A stretch of 63,917 bases of DNA from JAPLKX01 sp035530195. GTDB lineage: Bacteria > Hydrogenedentota > Hydrogenedentia > Hydrogenedentales > SLHB01. The translations under genes and the position numbers were made by a program. Below the pieces are notes generated by a model, which did not search any database, was not told the DNA's origin, and saw nothing but the letters and a program-made list of their open reading frames with translations. This document shows positions 8,573 to 17,775 of the stretch, piece by piece (position 1 is the stretch's first letter; each line of letters opens with the position of its first letter). The DNA is taken from assembly GCA_035530195.1 (NCBI GenBank), contig DATKVG010000187.1, forward strand, positions 1-63,917, read 5' to 3'.

Positions 8573-9508
8573 CTAAATGCGCGACTCTCCGGTCCGTTCA
8601 AAATCCAGCAACATCTCCGCGACCGACTGATACCGGTTCTCCGGCTTCCGCCGAAGCGCCTTGAGCACAATCTTGTCCAGCGCCGGCGGCACCTTCGGAT
8701 TGTATTTCGACGGGGGCTCAAACCGGTACTTGCTGCTGCGCAGTTGCCAAAGAATTCCCTTGCCTTCGGTGGCGGTACAGGCGTGACGTCCGGTCAGAAG
8801 CTCATACACGGTCAGGCCAAACGAGAATATATCCGACCGCGCATCCAGGCTTTTCTTGTTTAACTGCTCCGGCGACATGTACTTGCGCGTCCCGCCACCT
8901 TCCTTGTCCCACAACGAGCGCCACCCCGTGGTGACTTTCGAGAGGCCGAAATCCACAATCTTCACCTGCTGGAGGTCCCGCGTCAACAGGAAGTTCTCCG
9001 GCTTGATGTCTCGATGCACGATGTTCATCTGGTGCAGGAAATTGAGGCCCGTGCAAAGCTTCTTGCAGATGTCTAACACTTGTTTCAGATTTAGATCCTG
9101 ATCGTTGATGTGCTTGCGCAGGTTATGCCCGTCGATGTACTCCATCAGGAGGCAACGCCGCATGTGACCGTTCCGGTCCTCCTGCACGATTATCTCTTTA
9201 CTCATCCGGATGATGTTCGGATGATTGAGAGCCGCCGCTATAATCACCTCCCGCCCCAGGTAATCCCGCCGCCGGCGCTTCCGGTCCAGGTCGAACCGCC
9301 GCTCCAACACCTTGATGGCGATCGTCTGATCCCGTTCGCGGTCAATCGCCTTGTACACGATGCCCATACCGCCCGACCCGATCGGCGCCACGATCTCATA
9401 CCGCCCCACGCGGGTTAGTTCGAGTTGGGTCTCGTCAGGAGGGGCTAGTTCCTCGTCGGGCACGACACTTATCTTCTCGAGATCGACTTTTTTCTTCCCA
9501 AAAAGCAT
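8573..9508 (-). CDS. Eukaryote-type Ser/Thr protein kinase
   Basis: 311 aa, essentially one Hanks-type kinase domain (about residues 33-305). All key motifs are present: GSGGMG glycine loop, the Lys in AIKVLE, HRDIKPEN catalytic loop, DFG, and SPE in place of APE. There is no membrane segment or extracellular sensor, unlike PknB, so it should be cytosolic. The start is supported by GAGGTAGAGT just upstream. The gene is immediately followed by an L,D-transpeptidase, which suggests phosphorylation-linked control of cell-wall crosslinking; this is inference from adjacency only. Confidence 0.92.
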   Translation of the reverse strand: MLFGKKKVDLEKISVVPDEELAPPDETQLELTRVGRYEIVAPIGSGGMGIVYKAIDRERDQTIAIKVLERRFDLDRKRRRRDYLGREVIIAAALNHPNIIRMSKEIIVQEDRNGHMRRCLLMEYIDGHNLRKHINDQDLNLKQVLDICKKLCTGLNFLHQMNIVHRDIKPENFLLTRDLQQVKIVDFGLSKVTTGWRSLWDKEGGGTRKYMSPEQLNKKSLDARSDIFSFGLTVYELLTGRHACTATEGKGILWQLRSSKYRFEPPSKYNPKVPPALDKIVLKALRRKPENRYQSVAEMLLDFERTGESRI

Positions 9509-9759
9509 ACTCTACCTCAACTGCATCCTATTATTAGGCAAAACCCCGGCGGGATTCAATTGATTTCAGTGTTTTGCCTCCAGTATTTCAGATCAACAAC
9601 ACCCGGCCGCCGAACCGCACGCACCCACACGCCAAGCCCAACTTGTCCCAATTGGCTCATCTGACGCCGGCCCGCCAGGCCGCCTCTTTTTGGAAAAAGG
9701 CCCGATCGTATGATAGGATCTTTTGATATACATTCGAGCGCAACCGGAGGCCCTCTTTT

Positions 9760-10056
9760 ATGGGGAAAATCACCCGGGAAGACGTGGCGTACGTCGCGTC
9801 GCTGGCCCAACTGTCCCTAACACCCGACGTCCAGGATCGACTTCTCAAAGAAATGGGCGACATCCTGCAATACATGGACAAGCTCAACGAACTCGACACC
9901 GCCGGGATCGAGCCCACCATGCACGCCTTGGCCATGACCAACGTGTTCCGCGACGACGTCGTCGGCCCGTCCCTCGACCGCGAACACGCCCTCATGAATG
10001 CCCCCAAGTCCGACGGCGAATACTTCCTGGTGCCCAAAATCCTGGATACCGAATGA
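9760..10056 (+). CDS. gatC: Asp/Glu-tRNA amidotransferase subunit C
   Basis: 98 aa, typical GatC length. The N-terminal pattern (ITREDVAYVASLAQLSL) and the EYFLVPKILD C-terminus match the family. GatC wraps around and stabilises GatA. GGAGG lies upstream of the ATG, and the 251-bp gap to the divergent kinase gene contains the likely promoter. The stop overlaps the gatA start in ATGA. The presence of gatCAB suggests that Gln-tRNA and/or Asn-tRNA are made by transamidation. Confidence 0.96.
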   Translation: MGKITREDVAYVASLAQLSLTPDVQDRLLKEMGDILQYMDKLNELDTAGIEPTMHALAMTNVFRDDVVGPSLDREHALMNAPKSDGEYFLVPKILDTE

Positions 10057-11540
10057 CGATGCCCAAAAAATTGAACGCCCTTACCGCCCACGAAATCCGC
10101 GACGCCCTCCGCGCCGGCACGGTTACGGCCACCGAGATCGCCGAAGCCTATTTCCGCCGCATCGCCGAAGTCGACCCAAAAGTCCTGGCCTACGTTGATG
10201 TCTGGCGCGACTACGGCCTCGCCCAAGCCGCAAAGGTCGACGAAATCGTCCGACGCGGTGACGAACCCGGACCGCTCGCCGGCGTCCCCATCGGCCTGAA
10301 AGACGTCCTCTGCACCCGCCAGGGCTATACCACCTGCTGCTCGAAAATCCTCAAGGGCTACCGCAGCCCGTTCGACGCCACCGTCGTTGAGCGGCTCGAA
10401 ACCGCCGGCAGCGTATTCCTCGGCAAACTCAACATGGACGAGTTCGCCATGGGCTCCTCGACCGAAAACTCCTCCGTCCAGGTCACCCGCAACCCTTGGA
10501 ACCTCAAGTGCGTGCCCGGCGGCTCGAGCGGGGGTTCCGCCGCGGCCGTGGCCGCCGACGAGTGTGTCATCTCACTCGGCAGCGACACCGGCGGCTCGAT
10601 CCGTCAGCCCGCGGCACTCTGCGGGTGCGTCGGCATGAAACCGACCTACGGCAGGGTGTCGCGCTACGGGCTGGTGGCGTTTGCCTCGTCGCTCGACCAG
10701 ATCGGCCCGTTTACCAAGGACGTCGAAGACCTCGCCGTCGCGCTCAACGTCATATGCGGCAGAGACTGCCACGACTCGACCTCCGCCGGCCTGCCCGTCC
10801 CCGATTTCACCAAGTCTCTGCGCCAGGACGTGGCCGACATCACCATTGGCCTCCCCAAGGAGTATTACACCGACGCACTCAACGCCGAGATGCGGGAAAA
10901 AATCGAAGGCGCCGTCGCCGTACTCCAAAAGCTGGGCGCAAAGGTTGTCGAGGTCTCGCTCCCCCACACCGGCTACGCTATCGCCTGCTACTACATCATC
11001 TGCACCGCCGAAGCCAGCGCCAACCTCGCCCGGTTCGACGGCGTCCGTTACGGCTACCGCTCCCCCATCAGCGGCGATGTCCACGACATGTACAGCAACA
11101 CCAAAACCGAAGGGTTCGGCCCCGAAGTCAAACGGCGCATCATGCTGGGCACCTACGTCCTGTCGAGCGGCTATTACGACGCCTATTACCTCAAGGCGCA
11201 GAAGGTGCGGTCGCTGATCCGCCGCGATTTCCTCGATGCGTTCGAGAAATGCGACGTCATCCTTGCCCCCACCTCCCCCACTGCCGCGTTCGAGATCGGC
11301 GAAAAAACGGCCGACCCACTCGAAATGTACCTGAGCGACATCTACACGATCTCCGTCAATCTAGCCACGATCCCGGGGATGTCCATGCCGTGCGGCCTTA
11401 CCAAACGCGGCCTGCCCGCCGGCCTCCAGATCATGAGCAAGCCGTTCAACGAAGAAACTATGCTGCGCGTCGCATACACGTACGAAAAAAACCGGGGTTT
11501 CGAGATGGGCCAACCGCCGATCGGCGCGCAGGCGCGTTGA
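10053..11540 (+). CDS. gatA: Asp/Glu-tRNA amidotransferase subunit A (amidase)
   Basis: 495 aa. The ATG overlaps the gatC stop (ATGA); the longer open frame upstream is not used. The amidase-signature triad is present: Lys in VPIGLKDV (about residue 83), the cis-Ser in PGGSSGGSAAA, and the nucleophilic Ser in SDTGGSIRQPA. The subunit hydrolyses glutamine and channels ammonia to GatB. Length and motifs are complete. gatB starts 8 bp downstream. Confidence 0.97.
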   Translation: MTMPKKLNALTAHEIRDALRAGTVTATEIAEAYFRRIAEVDPKVLAYVDVWRDYGLAQAAKVDEIVRRGDEPGPLAGVPIGLKDVLCTRQGYTTCCSKILKGYRSPFDATVVERLETAGSVFLGKLNMDEFAMGSSTENSSVQVTRNPWNLKCVPGGSSGGSAAAVAADECVISLGSDTGGSIRQPAALCGCVGMKPTYGRVSRYGLVAFASSLDQIGPFTKDVEDLAVALNVICGRDCHDSTSAGLPVPDFTKSLRQDVADITIGLPKEYYTDALNAEMREKIEGAVAVLQKLGAKVVEVSLPHTGYAIACYYIICTAEASANLARFDGVRYGYRSPISGDVHDMYSNTKTEGFGPEVKRRIMLGTYVLSSGYYDAYYLKAQKVRSLIRRDFLDAFEKCDVILAPTSPTAAFEIGEKTADPLEMYLSDIYTISVNLATIPGMSMPCGLTKRGLPAGLQIMSKPFNEETMLRVAYTYEKNRGFEMGQPPIGAQAR

Positions 11541-11548
11541 GGAGAGCC

Positions 11549-12979
11549 ATGGAGTACGAACCCGTCATTGGGCTTGAAGTTCACGTCGAACTGAACACCC
11601 GATCCAAGGTATTCTGCTCGTGCAGCACCAACTTCCATGCCAAACCCAACACCAACGTATGCCCCATTTGCCTGGGCATGCCCGGCGTTCTCCCCGTGAT
11701 GAACCGGGCCGTCGTCGATGCCGCCATCATGGTCGGGCTCGCCCTGAACTGCACCGTCTCAAAATGGTCCAAGATGGACCGGAAAAATTATTTCTATCCC
11801 GACCTCCCCAAGAACTACCAGATCAGCCAGTATGACCTCCCGCTGTGTTCCGGCGGCCATCTCGAGGTCGCCGTCGACGGCCGCCTCCACCGCGTCGGCA
11901 TCACCCGAGTCCATCTCGAGGAAGACACCGCCAGAAACGTCCACACCATCGGCGGCGGCGACTCGGGCATCGATTTCAACCGAAGCACCATACCCCTGCT
12001 GGAAATCGTCTCCGAACCCGATATCCACAGCGCACACGAAGCGTTCAGCTACCTCACCGCGCTCAAGCAGATCCTCCAGTATCTCAAGGTCAGCGACTGC
12101 AACATGGAGGAAGGCTCGCTCCGGGCGGAAGCCAACATCAGCATACGGCCCGCCGGGTCCGACAAGCTCGGCGTAAAAACCGAAGTCAAAAACGTCGCCT
12201 CGTTCAGCGGAACGTTCAAAGCCATCGAATACGAGATCGTACGGCAGACTCGCGCCCTCGATGCCGGCGAAAAAATCGTCCAGGAAACCCGCGGATGGGA
12301 CGCCGGCAGAGCCATCACCTTCTCCCAGCGCACCAAAGAGTCCGCTCACGACTACCGATACTTTCCGGAACCCGACCTGGTTCCCATCGCCGTCGACGAC
12401 GCATGGATCGACCGAATCCAATCCCTGATGCCCGAACTGCCCCGTGCAAGGTTCCTCAGGTTCCAGGAACAATACGGACTGTCCCCTTACGACGCCGGCG
12501 TACTGACCTCAACCATCGGCATGGCCAACTATTTCGAGGAAACCGTCGACGCCGGCGCACCGCCAAAACAGGCCGCAAATTGGATCATGGGCGACTTCCA
12601 GGCACTGCTCACCGAACGCAAAATCGGCATCGAAGACTGCAACGCCTCCCCGCGAAAGCTCGCCGACATGATCGGCCTGATCGACAACGGCACAATAAGT
12701 GGTAAAATTGCAAAGGAGTTGTTGCCCGAGATGGCCGAGACCGGGTTGGCACCCAAGGCGCTCATTGACCAGAAGGGGCTCGTCCAGATCAGCGACGAAT
12801 CCGCCCTGCTCGATGCTGTAAAACAAGTTATCGGCGCCAATCCCGGCCCTGTGGCCGACTATCGCGGCGGGAAAAAACAGGCGTTCGGCTTCCTGGTTGG
12901 CCAGGTCATGAAAGCCACCAAAGGCAAGGCCAACCCCAAGCTGGTAAACGAGATCCTTCAACGGGAATTAAAATCGTAG
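11549..12979 (+). CDS. gatB: Asp/Glu-tRNA amidotransferase subunit B
   Basis: 476 aa, full length. The start MEYEPVIGLEVHVEL is preceded by GAGGAGAGCC and matches the conserved N-terminus of GatB. The Zn-type cysteines (CSCS and CPICLGMPG) and the kinase-like core motifs (NYFYPDLPKNYQISQ, RVHLEEDTA) are present. The C-terminal YqeY-like tail domain ends at EILQREL. It phosphorylates and transamidates Glu-tRNA(Gln) or Asp-tRNA(Asn). A small hairpin GCGGCT-TCTT-AGCCGC follows the stop at 12989-13004. Confidence 0.97.
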   Translation: MEYEPVIGLEVHVELNTRSKVFCSCSTNFHAKPNTNVCPICLGMPGVLPVMNRAVVDAAIMVGLALNCTVSKWSKMDRKNYFYPDLPKNYQISQYDLPLCSGGHLEVAVDGRLHRVGITRVHLEEDTARNVHTIGGGDSGIDFNRSTIPLLEIVSEPDIHSAHEAFSYLTALKQILQYLKVSDCNMEEGSLRAEANISIRPAGSDKLGVKTEVKNVASFSGTFKAIEYEIVRQTRALDAGEKIVQETRGWDAGRAITFSQRTKESAHDYRYFPEPDLVPIAVDDAWIDRIQSLMPELPRARFLRFQEQYGLSPYDAGVLTSTIGMANYFEETVDAGAPPKQAANWIMGDFQALLTERKIGIEDCNASPRKLADMIGLIDNGTISGKIAKELLPEMAETGLAPKALIDQKGLVQISDESALLDAVKQVIGANPGPVADYRGGKKQAFGFLVGQVMKATKGKANPKLVNEILQRELKS

Positions 12980-13032
12980 ATTCTGAATGCGGCTTCTTAG
13001 CCGCGTAAGTAAGTCGGGAGTACCCGTACGGC

Positions 13033-13431
13033 GTGACAAAACTGGTCAGGAAATCTAAAAAGAACACCCAAGAGTTGCCGGACTTCATGCCCGTGCTGTT
13101 GCACATCGCATCGCTGGCCGACCAGCATAAAGCCAAAGACATCAAGGCCTGCGACGTCCGCGGCCTCACGCTTGTCGCAGACACGTTCCTCCTCTGCAGC
13201 GCCTCGAGCGAACCCCACCTGCGCGCCATTTTTAACGCCGTCAAGGAAGGACTCAAAGACGCCGGCGTCAAGCCGCTCCACTCCGAAGGCGCCTTCACGG
13301 GCGGCTGGCTCGTGATGGATTACGGCACGGTTATCTTCCACATTTTCCGCGAGGAGGCGCGCAACTTCTATGACCTCGACGGCCTCTGGGGCGATGCACC
13401 GCAAATTGATTTGGGCTTGGGAAAAGGTTGA
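13033..13431 (+). CDS. rsfS: Ribosomal silencing factor RsfS (Iojap family)
   Basis: 132 aa from a GTG start. The core (LADQHKAKDIKACDVRGLTLVADTFLLCSASS) and the C-terminal FREEARNFYDLDGLWGDAP are characteristic. The family binds ribosomal protein L14 (uL14) and blocks subunit joining when nutrients are scarce. The start is not certain because no strong ribosome-binding site precedes it. The gene lies 53 bp after gatB and 16 bp before a kinase gene and is probably co-transcribed with both. Confidence 0.92.
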   Translation: MTKLVRKSKKNTQELPDFMPVLLHIASLADQHKAKDIKACDVRGLTLVADTFLLCSASSEPHLRAIFNAVKEGLKDAGVKPLHSEGAFTGGWLVMDYGTVIFHIFREEARNFYDLDGLWGDAPQIDLGLGKG

Positions 13432-13447
13432 AGTGGAGTTGCAAGGA

Positions 13448-14284
13448 ATGGCGCAAACAACTCCTGACAGAATGACGTTGTACCGGTTCAAGCTCGACCG
13501 CATACTCGGCAAAGGCGGGACCGGCGTCGTGTACAGGGGCATCGACCCGGAAAAAGGCGAGGTCGTCGCCATCAAACTCTTCTTTGTCACATTTTTCCGC
13601 AACAAGCTCCACCTCAAAGACTTCGCACGAAGCGTCAACAAGTTCAAGAAGTTCAAACACGCCAACGTCGCCCACATCCGCGAGTTCATCCAGGGCGAAG
13701 AGGGCGAGTGCCTCGTACTCGAATATGTCGACGGGCCCGACCTCAAGTGGTACATCGAGAACCGGTCATGGAACCTCCAGGAGCGCCTCGTGATCGCCGC
13801 GCAGATCTGCAACGGCCTCCAGTACATCCACGACATGGGGTTCACCCACCACGACCTCAAACCGTCCAACATCCTGTTCACCCGAAAAGGAGTCGTCAAG
13901 CTGGTGGATTACTCGCTGTGCGGGAACAGTTCCTGGCTGACGCTGTTCGACCCGAGCGTCCACGAGCAGGTGACCCCTATGTACATCGCCCCCGAATTGA
14001 TCCGCAACGAAAAAGCCACTCCCCAAAGCGACATCTACTCGCTCGGCATCACGTTTTACCTCCTGTTCGCCATGCGAACCCCTTTCCCCGTCGACACCCT
14101 CCAGAAACTTTACGCGTGCCACCTCTACGTCACGCCCGACAACCCCAGCATGCACAATCCCAAATGCCCGCCCGGGCTCAGCGACATCATCATGCGCATG
14201 ATCGACAAAAAGCCCGAGAATCGATTCCAGGACTGCGACCAACTCCGCATCGCGCTCGCCGACATCGGCCGAAGCCGAATCTGA
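13448..14284 (+). CDS. Divergent Ser/Thr protein kinase
   Basis: 278 aa, a single kinase domain. The start MAQTTPDRMTL is chosen because GGAGTTGCAAGGA precedes it; the longer frame would overlap rsfS. The glycine loop (GKGGTGVVYRG), the ATP Lys (VAIKLF) and APE (IAPEL) are normal. However, the catalytic loop is HHDLKPSN, so the Arg of HRD is His, and the DFG motif is DYS. Both catalytic aspartates are kept, so it may be active without activation-loop regulation, or be weakly active. It has no membrane segment. The neighbours gatCAB and rsfS point to a link with translation, but this is only context. Confidence 0.87.
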   Translation: MAQTTPDRMTLYRFKLDRILGKGGTGVVYRGIDPEKGEVVAIKLFFVTFFRNKLHLKDFARSVNKFKKFKHANVAHIREFIQGEEGECLVLEYVDGPDLKWYIENRSWNLQERLVIAAQICNGLQYIHDMGFTHHDLKPSNILFTRKGVVKLVDYSLCGNSSWLTLFDPSVHEQVTPMYIAPELIRNEKATPQSDIYSLGITFYLLFAMRTPFPVDTLQKLYACHLYVTPDNPSMHNPKCPPGLSDIIMRMIDKKPENRFQDCDQLRIALADIGRSRI

Positions 14285-14291
14285 ACACATC

Positions 14292-14324
14292 AAAAAAGCC
14301 GCCGCCCCGCCAGGCAGGGCGGCA
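14292..14324 (-). terminator. Rho-independent terminator (minus strand)
   Basis: Read on the minus strand, a GC stem GCCGCCC / GGGCGGC is followed directly by TTTTTTG. It lies 54 bp after the stop of the small minus-strand gene at 14378-14581. It could also partly serve the convergent kinase gene, whose stop is at 14284, although the plus strand lacks a T run. Confidence 0.75.
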
Positions 14325-14377
14325 GCCTATCTCATAGCCACGCGCAAAAACCCCGCGCACGCGGTTTGCTCAAATCA

Positions 14378-14581
14378 TTACACTGTCGGCGTGGTCTCGT
14401 CGTCCGTACCGTCGGTCGGCGTCCCCGGATCGTAACCGATGGGGAACGGCACCTTCCACGCGGATTGACGGTCGGCGAGCACGAGCCGGTTCACCATGTC
14501 CAGCTTGCTGGTGTACTTCATCTCCAGCGGCGACGTCGCCGGCATCAGGCGCGATTTCGTAACTTTTCCGCAGTGTCTCAT
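14378..14581 (-). CDS. Small protein of unknown function, 67 aa
   Basis: The ATG at 14581 is preceded by GAGGAGATCCAA, one of the best ribosome-binding sites in the window, and a terminator follows the stop, so this looks like a real monocistronic gene. The product starts MRHCGKVTKSRLMPATSPLE and ends in an acidic, Thr/Pro-rich tail (GTPTDGTDDETTPTV). It has no membrane segment or signal. I do not recognise a family. The neighbouring gap 14582-14878 contains nothing else I can name. Confidence 0.6.
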   Translation of the reverse strand: MRHCGKVTKSRLMPATSPLEMKYTSKLDMVNRLVLADRQSAWKVPFPIGYDPGTPTDGTDDETTPTV

Positions 14582-14878
14582 TTGGATCTCCTCGCGCACA
14601 GTTTACAGTGCGCCGCCCTCTTTTTGCATTACGAACGCTATCGCCGCGTCAAGCAAACCCGCTATATAATCATACTTCGCCTGCAGGGGCGATATAGGTG
14701 CTACGGCGGCGACGCGCGTCAATGGCCGGACATGCTTCATCGCAACTGCCTCCTTGGGCGGGTATTAAGGCCCCTCGACGAGGTCCAGGTCCCTCCCTGT
14801 CAATAATATACTCCCTCGCACCCCCACCGTTGCAAACTTTTTTTCCATCGGGACGCCCCGCCTCTTTCCACCCCATTC

Positions 14879-14940
14879 ATCCGTCCGATCCGTCCTTTCT
14901 TCCTCCAGCCTGTTTTTATTCATCATTCATCACTCGTCAT
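14879..14940. repeat. Nonamer pair and heptad array at ABC-F 3' end
   Basis: ATCCGTCCG/ATCCGTCCT (9-nt period) occupies 14879-14896. Heptads TCATCAT, TCATCAC and TCGTCAT occupy 14920-14940. The stop codon of the ABC-F gene (14930-14932) lies within the heptads, so its last residues (N-D-E) are encoded by repeat sequence. Confidence 0.75.
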
Positions 14941-16837
14941 TTCCCTCGATCAGCTTCTCCCACTCCGCATACATCCCCTGCAAATCCGCTTTCAGCGCGT
15001 CGTACTGCGCCTTCAACGCCCGGGTCTGCTCGTAATCGGCCGCGCCGATCGCCGCAAACCGTTGCTCGAGATCTTCCACCAGCGCTTCCATCGACTCGAT
15101 GTTCTGTTCGAGTTCCTCGAGCTGTTTGCGCCGTTTCCGGGCCTCCCGTTCCTGCACCTTATCCGGCCGGCCGGCGTTTTTCCGCACTTTGAGTGCGTCG
15201 TCCGACTTTTTTTTCGCCTCGACGGCGGCCTGCTGGGTTTCCACCTCCGCCTCGAGTTTCCACCGGTAATGTGAGTAGTTGCCCAGATGGACCGACGCCG
15301 TCCCGTTCTCGATGACGATCAGTTTGTCTACGAGCCGGTCGATCAACTCCCGGTCGTGCGACACCACCAGCAGGCTCCCCGGAAACGCCCCGAGCGCGCC
15401 CTCGAGCGCCTGCCGCGACGCGATGTCGAGGTGGTTGGTGGGCTCGTCGAGAATGAGCAGGTTCGACTGGCTCAGGATCAGTTTCGCCAGCGCCACACGG
15501 CTCAACTCGCCGCCGCTCAATGCCCCGAGCGGCTTGAACACGTCGTCCCCCGTAAACAAGAACTTGCCCATAAAAGTCCGCACCTGCTCGGGCGTCATGT
15601 CCGGCCGCTCGAGCCGGATTTCGCTCAAGATATCGTTGGCGCTCTCGAGGTTTTCGTGGTGCTGGTCGTAAAAGCCGAACGTGACCTTGTGCCCCAGCGT
15701 GACGCTGCCCGACCCGCCCTCCAGCCGGCCCGCCAATTGCCGCAAAAGCGTCGTTTTGCCCGACCCGTTCGGCCCGATGATGCCCACCCGCTCGCCGCGC
15801 GTCACTTGGAACGACAGGCCCGCGTACAGTTTCAGGTCGCCGTACGCCATCCCCAGACCCCGCGCATCGAGCACCAACTGACCGCTCCTGACCACCTCAC
15901 CGAACCGGAACTTCGCTTCGGAACCTTCGGGGGGCGGCGGCTCGGTCCGCTCCATCTTCTGGAGGTTTCGGATCCGGCTCTGGACCTGTTTCGCCTTCGT
16001 ATTCTTATAGCGGAACCGGTTGATCCACTTCGTCTCTTTCTCGATAAACTCCTGCTGGAGGTCGAATGCTTTCTGTTGCTGCCCGCGGACGAGCGTCTTC
16101 TGATCGAGGTACGAATCGTAGTTGCCCGCGTAGTTGTAGAGCCCCGCACGCTCGACCTCGACCATCCGTTTCACGACGTGGTTGAGCATCCGCCGGTCGT
16201 GCGAAACGATCACCACCGCCCGCGGCGACTCCTGGATGTACGTTTCGAGCCACTCCCGCGCCTCGATATCGAGGTGGTTTTCCGGCTCATCGAGCAGCAG
16301 CAGGTCCGCGTCCTCGAGCAATACCAGCGCCAGCATCAGGCGCGTCCGCTGACCGCCGCTCAACGCCCGCACCGGCAGTTCAAACTCCTCGAGCGAGAAC
16401 CCAAGCCCGTGCAGCACCCGTTTCGCCCGAGCCCGGAAATCGTAACCCCCCCGATGCGCAAACTCATCCTGCAAATGGCCGTACCGCTCGAGCAACGACT
16501 CGTCCCCCGCCGCAATCGCCTCGCCCATCCGCCCGAGTTGCGCCTCCATCTCGAGGAGCTCCGAAAACGAATGCATCACCGTATCGAAAATCGTCGCGTC
16601 CGGCTTGATGTGCGGCATCTGCGACAGGCACGCGATCCGCGCACGTCGCATCCGCTCGATCACGCCACCGTCCGCCTCCACCTCACCCGTGATAAGGCGG
16701 AATACGGTCGTCTTACCCGTCCCGTTCCGCCCGATAAGGCCAACCTTCTCCCCCTCCTCGACGCGGAAACTCACCGCATCCAGGACCGGCTGGCCCCCAA
16801 GCGATTTCGTAACGCTATCCAAACGTACAAGGCTCAT
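14930..16837 (-). CDS. ABC-F family ATPase (Uup/EttA-like)
   Basis: 635 aa from MSLVRLDSVTKSLGG; upstream in-frame codons lack family similarity. It has two ABC cassettes, with Walker A GRNGTGKT and GPNGSGKT, signatures ALSGGQRTR and ALSGGELSR, and Walker B motifs LLLLDEPENHLD and LLILDEPTNHLD. An interdomain linker rich in basic residues (ETKWINRFRYKNTKAKQ) separates them, and a C-terminal coiled coil of ~90 residues is Uup-like. There are no membrane segments. ABC-F proteins bind the ribosomal E site and relieve stalling. The exact subfamily is undetermined. The first cassette has DEPEN instead of the usual DEPTN. Confidence 0.92.
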   Translation of the reverse strand: MSLVRLDSVTKSLGGQPVLDAVSFRVEEGEKVGLIGRNGTGKTTVFRLITGEVEADGGVIERMRRARIACLSQMPHIKPDATIFDTVMHSFSELLEMEAQLGRMGEAIAAGDESLLERYGHLQDEFAHRGGYDFRARAKRVLHGLGFSLEEFELPVRALSGGQRTRLMLALVLLEDADLLLLDEPENHLDIEAREWLETYIQESPRAVVIVSHDRRMLNHVVKRMVEVERAGLYNYAGNYDSYLDQKTLVRGQQQKAFDLQQEFIEKETKWINRFRYKNTKAKQVQSRIRNLQKMERTEPPPPEGSEAKFRFGEVVRSGQLVLDARGLGMAYGDLKLYAGLSFQVTRGERVGIIGPNGSGKTTLLRQLAGRLEGGSGSVTLGHKVTFGFYDQHHENLESANDILSEIRLERPDMTPEQVRTFMGKFLFTGDDVFKPLGALSGGELSRVALAKLILSQSNLLILDEPTNHLDIASRQALEGALGAFPGSLLVVSHDRELIDRLVDKLIVIENGTASVHLGNYSHYRWKLEAEVETQQAAVEAKKKSDDALKVRKNAGRPDKVQEREARKRRKQLEELEQNIESMEALVEDLEQRFAAIGAADYEQTRALKAQYDALKADLQGMYAEWEKLIEGNDE

Positions 16838-17125
16838 ACAACCTGGAATTGTGCCTGTTGCGTCCAGCGGCGCGCAACTGCGAGAAGAACGGGTTTGGCG
16901 TTCCGCTTGGTCTTGTCTCATTCAAGTGGCTCTATTTATAGATCCCGAGTTGGTGCCGTTTTTGCGTGGGCGAACGGGCTCAAAACCGGGCAAATCTTGG
17001 GAAACAAGGGTGATTGAATTGACAGAAATGGTGTATATAGCACGAAATATGAGATAAACCAGGCGAAAAAGTTTTTTTTGTTCGTGCCGAGGCGGGTGAG
17101 AATTTCGAGCGCCCCTTCCCGTCTA

Positions 17126-17188
17126 CAACTTCGCATGTCGCACTTGGCACTTCGCACTTGGCACTTCGCACTTTCAACTTCGCACTTA
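17126..17188. repeat. Heptad array (CACTTCG/CACTTGG)
   Basis: About nine degenerate 7-mers (CACTTGG, CACTTCG, AACTTCG and related) sit in a 938-bp gene-free interval (16838-17775). The interval shows no ORF with family similarity. Confidence 0.88.
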
Positions 17189-17463
17189 TCCCCAAGTCTT
17201 GCCTTATCGCCGCCGTCAGTACTACACTACCCCCATAAGCGCCCGCGTCTTTTCAAAGCCCGGGCACCGACCAAAATCACCTTACCGAAGACGATCCGAT
17301 TCCCGTGTGCCCGCCGGCACTGCAAGCACCCGACGGTCGGCGGGGACGAAGAAAAGGGCTTGCTTGTTACTTCCCCGCTGTGTGCCATCGTAAGACACCC
17401 CAGGAACGACTATGCCACTCTTCCCACGCCGTTACCTTAACACCAACTGCGCCTCATATAAGT

Positions 17464-17568
17464 ATAAACGGTGACTGTCCCTATTTAAACTAAACGAGGG
17501 CGGAATATGGGGGAACATTTACCACCTGGGGCGTTGCCCCAGGCTGATGTGTGACGGCCCTTCAGGCC
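17464..17568. repeat. Half REP-like site and two hairpins
   Basis: 17464-17489 matches one arm of the 67-bp palindrome found at 38581-38647 (core GGTGACTGTCCC then TATTTAAA), with no second arm nearby. Two further hairpins follow: CCTGGGGC-GTT-GCCCCAGG at 17525-17543 and GGCC-CTTCA-GGCC at 17556-17568. Confidence 0.7.
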
Positions 17569-17775
17569 TCAGAATCTCCGCTACCTCCGCCGGTGCGTAC
17601 GGTTTGGTAGGCGCGGGCGTCTCGCCGGCGTTTACATTTTTCTATGCTTTTTTGGTATCCTTATAGTGTAAGGTATCGCATACGAGGCTGTCGGTTACTG
17701 TTTGGAAGTGTCTTGAAGGGAAGACTTAACTTATTCCTGCTTTTCCGCAAGACGCAATGCACAGGGAGTGACGTA

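Noticed and set aside
10496..11548. Upstream extension of the GatB frame (827 codons)
   Set aside because: The extension is antiphase to gatA and has Arg/Pro-rich shadow composition; GatB starts at the conserved MEYEPVIGLEVH.
17021..17045. TTGACA...TATATA promoter
   Set aside because: Spacing between the boxes is 9 nt, and the next gene is more than 700 bp downstream.
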